Shown here piece after piece: positions 1 to 7,930 of a stretch of DNA of 24,093 nt. The notes beneath the pieces were generated by a model. It had not been told where the DNA came from and made no database searches. It worked only from the letters and a program-made list of their open reading frames with translations. Position numbers and translations under genes: made by a program. Origin of the DNA: Gonium pectorale (lineage: Eukaryota > Chlorophyta > Chlorophyceae > Chlamydomonadales > Volvocaceae); the NCBI GenBank assembly GCA_001584585.1, contig LSYV01000032.1, positions 160,176 through 184,268 on the forward strand, written 5' to 3'. Numbering within the stretch: the stretch's first letter is position 1; every line of letters starts with the position of its first letter.

Positions 1-1276
1 CTCGCAGCCAGGCCAGCAGCTCCACGCTGCCGAAACGGCCCGCCCGGGCGAACACACGGTCATCCAGCGTGGCTGCGGCGCCATAGGTCACCACCGCCCA
101 GGCCACCGCGGCCAGGTGGCCGCCCTTCGCCGCGGCGCAGGCGACCTGCAGAGGGCTGACCGGGCAGCCGGCGGCGTGCAGCGCCTGCAGCGCCGCCAGG
201 TGGCCGCCGGCCGCAGCCTCCGTCGCCGCCTCCTCCGTCGGCCGCACGCCCTCCGCCAGCAGGTACCGCAGCGCCGCCACGTCGCCGGCCGCGCACACCC
301 GGACCGCCGTGCCGCCGTCCACGGGGTACCCCCGGCCCCGCAGCCACGCCAGCCGGGCCGCGGCGTCGGTGCAGCCCGCCGCGGCGTGGCAGGCGAAGGC
401 CGTCTTTGGGTACCCCAGTCCCTCCAGCCACTCCACCTTGGCCTGCCAGTCGGGCGTAGGGCTGCCGGCGGCCGCCGGTATGAGCTGCTTTTGGTAGCGC
501 CACGGGGCAAGTGACGGTCGTATGGGATATTGGGCTGGCTGTGCCGTAGGCTCACCTGGCTGGGCCGCATGGAGCCACGCCTGGTGGTACCGCTGCAGTG
601 CCGGCAGGTCGCAGCCGCGGGCCAGGGCGACCAACCGCTCCCCGAGCGCCTCATCGCCCGGGTGGTCGTGATGGCTGGGGCCCGGCCCCGCCTGCAGGAG
701 AGGGACCAGGAGGCCCGTGTGGCCGCCGCGGACGGCCGCTGTGACGGCGGCTCCCGACCAGGGGCAGCCGGCGGCCAGCAGCCCCTCGCACGTGGCCAGG
801 TGGCCGGCGCCGGCAGCGGCAACAAGCGCGCGATCCCAGGGGCAGCCCGCCTGGCGGAGGCGGAGGCAGGTGGCCAGCTGGCCGGCGGACGCCGCGGCCT
901 CCATAGGATGGGCGGTCGTTAGGAGGTACACGGCGACTGAGAGCAGGAGCTCCAGGTTGGGGGTGACGCCGGTGGCGGCGGTCAGGCAGAGCAGCTGCTG
1001 ACGCTGGGCGAGCGTCAGAGGCTGAGCAGCGCTGGGTTGGCCCCAGGCCTGTGCGAAGGCGTGGTGCGGCACTGGCTGCGAGAGGCGCACGGTGGTGTGG
1101 TGGGGTCCGCTGAACAGGGCGGCCGTGGCCTTGTCCACCAGGCGCAGGGTGCAGGGCAGCTCGTTGGGCGGCAGGTGCCGGGCGATGCGCTCCACGAGGT
1201 CGGGAATCCACACGCGGGAGGCTGGAGATTCCGAGCCCCGCGTGAGTCCGGCGCCAGTGTCATTGGTGGCACGCAT
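1..1276 (-). CDS. F-box-like / ankyrin-repeat protein, 3' end beyond window
   Basis: The frame starts at the ATG at 1276 and stays open for about 425 codons to the window edge, so the C-terminus is missing. Residues about 22-55 (VWIPDLVERIARHLPPNELP, then CTLRLVDKATAALF) resemble an F-box helix bundle. After that come degenerate ankyrin-type repeats of about 33 residues ending in Gly-Cys-Pro-Trp or Gly-Cys-Pro-Val, for example AAGAGHLATCEGLLAAGCPW. F-box proteins usually recruit substrates to SCF ubiquitin ligases, and ankyrin repeats bind partner proteins; the role here is inferred. It is paralogous to the plus-strand gene at 11011-12952, whose intron lies near the C-terminus, so a last exon is expected to the left of this window. 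I translated across 400-780 and found no frameshift. The upstream DNA is AT-rich. Confidence 0.8.
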   Translation of the reverse strand, partial: MRATNDTGAGLTRGSESPASRVWIPDLVERIARHLPPNELPCTLRLVDKATAALFSGPHHTTVRLSQPVPHHAFAQAWGQPSAAQPLTLAQRQQLLCLTAATGVTPNLELLLSVAVYLLTTAHPMEAAASAGQLATCLRLRQAGCPWDRALVAAAGAGHLATCEGLLAAGCPWSGAAVTAAVRGGHTGLLVPLLQAGPGPSHHDHPGDEALGERLVALARGCDLPALQRYHQAWLHAAQPGEPTAQPAQYPIRPSLAPWRYQKQLIPAAAGSPTPDWQAKVEWLEGLGYPKTAFACHAAAGCTDAAARLAWLRGRGYPVDGGTAVRVCAAGDVAALRYLLAEGVRPTEEAATEAAAGGHLAALQALHAAGCPVSPLQVACAAAKGGHLAAVAWAVVTYGAAATLDDRVFARAGRFGSVELLAWLR

Positions 1277-2502
1277 GACGAGGTTGCCTACCACCCTCCC
1301 GACGGGACGCGCACCACTTTCGGGGCTTAGTGATTGCATACATAACACGTCAAAACATTATTATTGTGTTATGGAGGCAGGAGTTTAACAGCGGCTGATT
1401 CCGAGAGCCAAAAAGTGTCCCAAGTAGTAGGGCGTGCACGTTTTGACTCTGGGCTCCCGGTGTTGCACTGAAAGTTGAGGTGACGCTTTACGTTGACGTT
1501 TCTCTAATTATGGGGAGCGTACCATAGCAGTTGTACCGGCAGGCCTGTTTGGTTGGGTTCTTCAAGTCAGGCAGCAATGTATAATACCCAAAGTCCAAAG
1601 ACAGGTTCCTGTTGCGTATGTGCTGACATATCGAGGTTGTCGGATCTGCCGAGGTGGTGTCGGAGCAGGAATCGCTCCGTCTACATTCCCGACACAGTCA
1701 TTTCCACGTGTGTCATCCACCATGTCACATGCGCACATGTCGCTCACAGCGTGTGAGGAAGGGTAATACATGACGCGGCCTGGTAGCACACATCCTGCAC
1801 GATGAAAGGCCTAACTTGATCGCCCCAAGTCTTTGCTGACAAACAGAAGGGCCGGACGGCTGCGAGCACATTGATGGCGAGGCGCAGCACCGAAGGGCAC
1901 CTGCAACGCGTGTCCCCCCACTGTCTCTCCCCCGTTGACCGGGTTGCAAACACGGGCTAACGACCGGCTTGGTCACTTCCCCTCAATCCGTTAATGCCAA
2001 ACAATCATGCCCCACCAGCAACACATGAGTTGCCAGAGGGGAGGTCGACGACGGGTCAAGCCAAGTACCGGTGTACGCCCGGACCCTCGCACACTGCACT
2101 GCACTGCAACAAGAAATGCACCACCCAAAGCCTGGAGCGACAGCTATTATGCACGCACGAGGGCCACCCAGCCCGCTTGCTCGCTTCTCGCTACCCGCCC
2201 ATCCTCGAACCCTGGACGTGCATGCCGACCCTGCTGCTCCCCCAGTCCTGCTAAGCCGCACGTAAAGGTAAGCACATGTGCACAAGCATCGCATGCACGA
2301 CAGTACGGTATGCGCTACACAAATCACCAATGCCCAGCTGCAAATCACAATGCCTTGGCGCAGACGGGCGCCGGTGCCATCCAGGGGGGCGTGCAGATGT
2401 CATAGATGTTATGTTACATCCGCCTAAAGGCGGGTGTCCTCACGAGCCGTAAGGTCCAAGGCACGCCGTCCAACTTCGCGAAGAGAAATGCACCCAGAGC
2501 CC
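1277..2502. other. Intergenic, no supported gene
   Basis: The first 280 bases are clearly less GC-rich than the gene to the left and probably include its promoter. They hold an 8-bp inverted repeat (CATAACAC at 1341-1348, GTGTTATG at 1366-1373). From about 1560 to 2400 open frames exist on both strands, but none has recognisable domains or algal-type codon bias. A TGTAA signal read on the minus strand lies at 2414-2418. I see no RNA gene. Confidence 0.5.
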
Positions 2503-2556
2503 TTTTTTCTGTGGAAAGGTAACAGGCGGAGAGGCGAGAAAGGGCGCAGACAACGG
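2503..2556. repeat. Dispersed repeat, copy a
   Basis: This stretch runs TTTTTTCTGTGGAAAGGTAA, then CAGGCGGAGAGGCGAGAAAG and GGCGCAGACAACGGG. Related copies lie at 14582-14614 and 19782-19829. The conserved core is AGGCGAGAAAGGGCGC. Read on the minus strand, the 19.8 kb copy contains TGTAA, so the repeat may be the 3' end of a transposable element. That identity is inference. Confidence 0.6.
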
Positions 2557-2749
2557 GAGGGACATGCAGCCCTCCCAACCACCGAAACCCTGCCCTAACT
2601 ACAGCGCACCACGGCGGCCAAGACCAAACACCGACGGCACACACAAGAAGAGAAGGAACCCTGCACCTAAAGACCACAGAACAGGAAGGCAGAAAGACGA
2701 AAAGAAAGGAAAGGAGACTTGGATGGGCCCTTGGATGGGCCAGGGGCAC

Positions 2750-2883
2750 CGTTTCAGATCACCGCTATAGAATGATAGCTCGGCACTATTCCTCAAGGCT
2801 GAATAAGTCTCACACTTGTAAGTGACATGATACGCATCTTCCACATGACAGGCAGCGCACCACCAAGCAACAAATGCACGCAT
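2750..2883 (-). mobile_element. LINE ORF2 C-terminal relic
   Basis: The minus-strand translation contains CAACHVEDAYHVTYKCETYS followed by ALRNSAEL. The order Cys-x2-Cys, Glu-Asp, His-x4-Cys, then Tyr-Ser-x-Leu-Arg is the zinc-binding motif typical of the C-terminus of non-LTR retrotransposon ORF2 proteins. The same motif appears in the clearer LINE relic at 14.2-14.4 kb. No reverse-transcriptase core is visible, so this is a short fragment. Its edges are approximate. Confidence 0.5.
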
Positions 2884-3180
2884 CCCCTTCACTCTCAAGC
2901 AGCGAGACACGAGGGCCACCCTGTCAACGCCCCCTCCCCACCACCACCAGCAGGTCAAGCCCCGGCCCATCGCTCCAGACGCTGTAGCCTCGCACCTCGC
3001 CAATACAGGTGCAGCCTGACCGCGGACTCTCACAAGGCGCATGCGGGAGCTGACTGCACCATGCACACGAGCTAACTGAGCCGCGCCGCACAGGAGGCCG
3101 CGTACACAACGGATGGGACAGGAGCCCGCACCCCGGCGCCCACGAGTGAGGCTGCAGTGCACGACGTGTGCACAACGTGC
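2884..3180. other. Intergenic, no supported gene
   Basis: The stretch contains short C-rich and CA-rich runs. The minus-strand frame of the LINE relic stays open through it, but the translation is compositionally biased and has no recognisable motif. I see no RNA gene. Confidence 0.4.
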
Positions 3181-3905
3181 GCGCAGCGAAAAAAGGTGGC
3201 GTACTGGTTCCAACGGACGGACAACCGCCTAAACCGGCCACAACTTGGGCTTGGCGTGACCGCGGCCGATTCGCCGGCTGCGTTCCCAGCCAGCGTGATG
3301 CACGTATGGCGCCTGAGTCCCCAGCAAACGATGCAGGCAACGTGTGAAACGCACGCAACGCACACAACGCCCAGGATGCGTCAAGTCCCGCTCATGAAAG
3401 CACAGTCTGGCCCAACCTCATGCACGATGCCTGCACGGGGCGGATGTTGCAACAAGCATATCTTCTACGGGGGCTGCTGGCGTGGCCACTGACAAATGAA
3501 GCTAGCGGCACAACCGGAAACGCACCCCGCCGCCCCATCGTTCTCACAAACGGGTCTGTACACATCAGCGCCACGTGTCACACCCCGTAGGAGCGGTGGG
3601 AAGGGGCCACCCTATCCTGGATCGAGACAGCCTCACTGCACTCAGCTCATCAGGACAGCAATCAATGCGTACCCATGCATCACTCTTCGTCATGCCGCAC
3701 GCTGCACGCCGCACCCGGCCCGAGCCGAGCCGAGCCGTCAAGGCCGCAGATCCCGAGCCTGCCCCGACGGCGGCGGTGGCGGCGGTGGAGGGTGGCCGGC
3801 CCCTCCGCTGGGCGCCCACCGGAAGCGGCAGCACCTGCGGCGCCGCGGAACGCGAGACAGCCCAGCCTGGCGCATGCACGCCAGCGCTCACCAAGCGGCA
3901 TCGTG

Positions 3906-3995
3906 GCAGCCCCACCCACCTATAACAGCCCCACCCGGGACCCACCCACCCAAAACAGCCCCACCCGAGACAGCCCCATCCGAGACAGCCCCACA
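3906..3995. repeat. Minisatellite, about 15-16 bp unit
   Basis: There are about five imperfect units of the type ACAGCCCCACCCGAG. Read on the minus strand they encode Gly-Trp-Gly-Cys-type repeats, which create a spurious open frame there. The array lies in the left duplication copy, 3' of the OPR gene, and I see no counterpart in the right copy. Confidence 0.8.
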
Positions 3996-4179
3996 CCCGT
4001 CGCCACCCGGGTCCCGGGTGTATTCAAGCACATCGAGCAGCAGCAAGCCCCACATCGCGGCAACGCCTGACTGCTGACGCCCAGCAGCCAGACATGCACC
4101 CGCGGCCTTCCCACTGGTCTGCGCTGCGCCACAACGCTTGCGCACGGTCGCCCCACAACGCCCCACAACGCGTGAGCCC

Positions 4180-4440
4180 GCGGCCTGAAAGCCCCGCGTT
4201 CGTCGCACTGCCGCAGCGTTGCGACGGTCCCGCCCGGGCGCCGCCCGAACGGTCCCACCAGCTGCTGCCACACAAGCTCCACCGAGCCGTGCCCCCCGTG
4301 AGGCCCCAGCACGCAGCGCAATCAGTTCCCTCACCGTCACAACGCCCGGTCGCTGCTGAACTCGCGGCGCGATCAGCGTCCTTACGTGCGCCCGCGGCCT
4401 TTCCACCACTCAGCACGGAGGAGCCGTGCGCCATACGCAC
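4180..4440. repeat. GC-rich block conserved between duplication copies, function unknown
   Basis: This block lies 3' of the intact OPR-like gene and matches about 8462-8700 much better than the DNA to its left does. Open frames exist on both strands, but none resembles a known protein. It could be 3' untranslated DNA or an unrecognised last exon of the OPR gene, or it may have been homogenised by gene conversion. Confidence 0.45.
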
Positions 4441-4527
4441 GGCCAAATCCCGCCGCACCTGCCCGCCCCGCGCCGCCCCGCGCCGCCCTGCCCGCCCCTG
4501 CGCAACAGGCCAGCCAGCAAGGCTGCC

Positions 4528-6560
4528 TCATCGGTCGGCTTCGTGCAGGAGGAACGTGCACCGCACACGGAGGACGGGCCGCAGCCCCCCGGCTGCGGTG
4601 CGCTCCCGCGGCCCATCAGCTGGGATGAATGCCGCAGGTCCCCGCCGCCAAATCTCGGCCAGAGCCTCCGTGACCAGTTCCTCGAGCTCCTGGGGCTGCT
4701 GCAGCCGGGCCGCGGCAGCAAGCATGCCGAACAGGTAGGGGGCCGTGACGTCGGACTGCTGGCTGCGGAGCATCTGAACGGCGGCATCCGCCAGGGCCCG
4801 CAGCGCGGGGGCGAACTTGGCCCCACTGCAGCCCAGCTCCGCCAGCGTGTGCAGGCTGACCATGATGCTGCATGCGCTGCCAGCCCACGCAGCCCGCCCC
4901 GCTGCGGCCGCCAGCGGGCGCAGCAGGGGGCTGTCGCTTCGGCGCAGCTTGGCGCACGCCCACAGCATGGCCGAGAGCTGTGTGTGCGTGAAGCCGCCCA
5001 CTGTGAACTGGTGCCTTTGCGTTTCCTCCTGGTCAGTCGCCACGTCCGACGAGCTTAGTGCCCCAGACGCTGCCGGCTCAGCGCCGCCGTCATCGCCCTC
5101 CTCTACCTCCTCCGCCTCCGCTGCTGCCGCAGCGGCAGCGGCATCGTCGGCGCGCTGCGCCCTGATCAGTCGCCGCGCTACCTCCGCCTCCAGACGCTGC
5201 AGGTCCTCCGGCTGCGGGGTGTGCTGGTCCAAGGCCGCCAGGTTACCCAAGGTGTACAGCGCCCCGGCCAGGGCCACGCAGTCCGCCCGCGAGGCCATGT
5301 CCGCCAAGCAGCTCGTCAGGTGGTGCAGCAGGCCCTTGCAGCTCGCAGCCACCTCGCCGACGCGGAAGCACAGCTCCGCAGCCGCGGGCAGCAACATCGA
5401 GCAGTCCCGCGCGGAGAGCTGTCCAGGTTTCAGCAGGAGTAGGCACCGCGCGCTGGCGCCCAGAACGCTTGCCAACGTGTCGGGTGACGCCGGCGGCTCC
5501 CAGTCCTCCACGATCTCTGTGGCTCCCCACAGAGCCCCCCACAGATCCGCGTGATCTCCTGATTCGGCCGTTTGGAGCAGGGCACCATCGTTGGCGGCGA
5601 GCCGCTGGACGAGGTCATCTGCCAGGTAGCCGGGCCAGTAACGGGCCTTGCCGCAGGCAGCCAGCGGGAGGATGCAGTCCCTGGCCTCACGCACAGCGTC
5701 GCAGTAAGCGGCTTCGGAGGAGGAGGGTGCGGAGGAGCGGGCCAGAAGCTCGCAGTACGCCCTCCCCAGGTCGTCCATGACCGTCTTCCGCAGCTCCTGC
5801 TCGGGGCCCTCGTAGGCCGGCGGGTCGCCCGGTTGCATGCCGAGCTGGGCGGGGCGGGGGCAAGAAGGGCAGCAGAGGGGAAATCGGGAGCATGAGGCGG
5901 AAGAATTCACACGCACGCGCGCTGTGCCAGAGCCCTTGGCAAGAGCCCCAGGCGAAAGCCATTGGTAAGAGCCCCAGGCAAGAGCCACAGACAAGAGCCA
6001 TAGGCAAGAGGCCCAGGCAAGAGCCACAGACAGCAGCCCCCAGGCCAGAGCCATAGGTAAGAGCCTCCACGTGTGCGCCGCGGCCGCATGCTTGCGAGCG
6101 GGGACCTCACCTCGACGGCCAGCTCGAATGCCCGCCGAAGTGAGTTGACGTCGCCCTTGGCGCCCCACCGCTCCGCCCTCTCGGCCACCTCCTTGCCCAG
6201 CGAACCCAGGTCCTCGTGGTTGCTCAGGCGCCAGTCGCGCCTGCCGCGGCCCGCGCCGCCCCCAGCGCCTCTCCGGGCGCGGATGAGGGACGCAGGGCGG
6301 TGGCCCTTGGGCGGGTGCGGCACCACCACATGCCCCGACACCGCAGGCGTCTCGGCAGGGCCGCGCCGTAGAGCCGACCGGGAGCCGTAGCTGTGACTCC
6401 GACAGGCGCTCCGGCAGGGTAAGGGCCTATTGGGCAAGCTCAGCAGGGCACGATTCTGCAGTGTAGTGCGGGAGTCCGCCCTAGTTGAAGGCTTTTGCAT
6501 TTTGTCGCAAACGGCAAAGCCACAGGATCCAGGAAAGCGCGTGATTAAAGTAGTCGGCAT
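4528..6560 (-). CDS. OPR-like helical-repeat protein, probably organelle-targeted
   Basis: Two exons are read: 6560-6111 (ATG at 6560) and 5844-4528. They are joined over a phase-0 GT-AG intron with donor GAG|GTGAGG and acceptor CGCCCAG. The product is 588 residues. The N-terminus is basic and rich in Ser, Arg and Ala (for example CRSACRSHSYGSRSALRRG), like an algal chloroplast or mitochondrial transit peptide. Exon 2 has paired-helix repeats ending LAGALYTLGNL, LSAMLWACAKL (about residues 441-450) and LFGMLAAAARL. These resemble the FSxQxLANxLWALAxLG half of octotricopeptide (OPR) repeats, a family of organelle RNA-binding factors. A low-complexity Asp/Ala/Glu linker precedes the second of these. 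Transit and RNA-binding roles are inferred. The stop at 4528 is the first in frame; a further exon cannot be excluded. A decayed copy lies at 8803-10142. Confidence 0.7.
5928..6066. repeat. Intronic minisatellite, 13-bp unit
   Basis: About ten imperfect units of the type AAGAGCCCCAGGC or AAGAGCCACAGAC lie inside the OPR gene intron (5845-6110). The units keep the minus-strand exon 2 frame open and so imitate a longer exon rich in Leu, Trp and Ala. No counterpart remains in the right duplication copy. Confidence 0.85.
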
Positions 6561-6750
6561 CGCTACATGGTTGAACCCTTCGGCACTGCAGGCTCCATGG
6601 GCTCAAATTTGACAGCGAGATGATCAGCAATCGCTCTACTTACGCCGGAACACGGTGCCGGCCGTGGTGTCCGCCACGTCCACAGCACCCGGTTTCGGTG
6701 CTGCTCTTCCCATACTCCGCCCGCTGTTCCGCCCACTTGGGCATCCACCC

Positions 6751-7235
6751 CTCCGAACCTTGTGGAGCGCATCGCCCGGCACCTGCCGTCCAACGAGCTG
6801 CCCTGCACCCTGCGCCTGGTGGACAAGGCCACGGCCGCCCTGTTCAGCGGAGCCCGGGACGGACCGTTGGTTGGTGTGTTGTCTTTTTGCCCCGACATGT
6901 GCTGCTCAAAGAAAGGAAAACAAAAGTACACCCGCAACCAACGCGCAGCCCCGGGCTCATGCGTTGGGGACAGCCGCAGCCCTCTCCGTACCCAGTTTTG
7001 TTGTTGACGGTATTTCAAGTGTTGTACAATCCCGATAACGGAGTTGGTTTACCGCCACCTTTACTCTTGCCCAGCTCTTGCCTCTACAATCTTAGGAAGC
7101 TTGGTGTGACGACGTGACAAGGCCGGCTACAGACGCTGGTTTGCCTGCGCCGCCTGGGCTGCCCCTGGGGGCCTCCACACCCTGCGTGTTCCTCTTTTGA
7201 TGCTTCAGGCTGTTGTAGATAGCGGCTGTCCACTG
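6751..7235 (+). pseudogene. F-box/ankyrin gene remnant with its middle missing
   Basis: 6751-6853 encodes NLVERIARHLPSNELP, then CTLRLVDKATAALFSG, nearly identical to the F-box-like region of the intact genes. The similarity then stops. About 275 bases of unrelated DNA follow, and 7128-7230 resembles the last exon of the 11011-12952 gene (the LQTLACLRRLGCPWG region, with indels). The ankyrin repeats between are gone. The remnant lies head to head with the OPR gene, and the adjoining leader (6640-6750) is shared almost exactly with 10333-10440. It cannot encode a full protein. Confidence 0.75.
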
Positions 7236-7240
7236 GGCCA

Positions 7241-7385
7241 GTGGGTGGTCACTACAAGCTGCCCCATAGCGGTGTGTGGCAAGCCAACAGTCCCAACGAT
7301 GGTCAGTTTGTGATCGATCCAGGCGGCCGAGCAGCGCCGCCAGCGCCGACGTCCTGGTACTATGTCTGGCAAGAATGTTCCTACG
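7241..7385 (+). other. Possible orphan exon with strong splice donor
   Basis: An open frame reads GHYKLPHSGVWQANSPNDGQ and later SWYYVWQECSY, and ends exactly at a consensus donor, ACG|GTGAGT, at about 7385. I recognise no family. The aromatic-rich, low-repeat composition looks more protein-like than the surrounding frames. A possible acceptor (CTTCCTAG) lies near 7449, but the continuation is uncertain. It could be a fragment of a transposon or of a lost gene. Confidence 0.25.
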
Positions 7386-7770
7386 GTGAGTCTCCTAGTT
7401 TCTCCAGGCCTCTAGCTAATCATAGCTTACACACTCCCAGCCTTCCTAGGCCCGCAGGCCCCTACGCTGCTGCACGGCGATTGGGCGCCAGCTATGGCCG
7501 TGTCCGGTAGTATTGTCGTGGTGGTAGTGGAGACTTCCGGTTGGGGGCATCCCTTACAGATTAACGGTGTCGTTCAGCTCACATCCAGCCACTCAGGAGG
7601 CTGTTGCGGGCCCAACCCAACGTGGCCTGAGCTTGCAAGGACCCTCCATCCATCATCCAACAGATTCAACCCCACATACGCTCTATGCAAACCAATAGCA
7701 TGTCGTACCGGTAAAAGGCGGCTCAGCCTGGCCGCAGAACACGACATGCCGACGCGCGGGACACGACGGC
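7386..7770. other. Intergenic, no supported gene
   Basis: I see short open frames on both strands without recognisable domains, and no repeat array or RNA gene. Confidence 0.35.
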
Positions 7771-7773
7771 ATC

Positions 7774-7930
7774 GTGTGCTTGCCAGTCCAGGCTGCACAT
7801 GACGCCAGGCACATAGTTAGCGGATGCCCCGAGGCACGGACATTGACTGATGGACAGTTCAACAAGGAATGTGGGGTCCAGCCACGGGATCTCGTATCCC
7901 AGCACCCGCAAGCCTGCGTGCGTGCAGAGC
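7774..7930 (+). mobile_element. Possible retroelement zinc-motif relic
   Basis: The plus-strand translation includes AAHDARHIVSGCPEARTLTD. The order Asp-x2-His-x4-Cys-Pro-Glu resembles the C-terminal zinc motif of non-LTR element proteins. The upstream Cys pair is not clear, and there is no reverse-transcriptase sequence next to it. It lies just left of the right duplication copy. Confidence 0.3.

Larger units (their letters stand above)
3190..6853. repeat. Segmental duplication, left copy
   Basis: This is the left member of a direct duplication whose other copy lies at about 7930-10560. Matching landmarks are: the ACTGAAGCTAGG-type motif (3493-3506 and 8123-8136); a GC-rich block at 4185-4375 matching 8465-8650 with few differences; the OPR gene's last codons (about 4528-4555 and 8803-8828); its exon 2 segment (5434-5522 and 8872-8962); its exon 1 (6111-6450 and 9803-10142); and the leader plus F-box start (6640-6853 and 10333-10560). 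The outer edges are diverged and only approximate. Confidence 0.8.

Noticed and set aside
60..825. Several long overlapping frames on both strands
   Set aside because: They are out-of-frame shadows of the GC-rich ankyrin gene; only the frame from 1276 gives F-box and ankyrin patterns matching the paralogue.
5845..6168. Upstream extension of OPR exon 2 as coding
   Set aside because: It is a translation of the 13-bp intronic minisatellite. Splicing from 6111 to 5844 gives a better protein and the donor position is shared with the duplicate.
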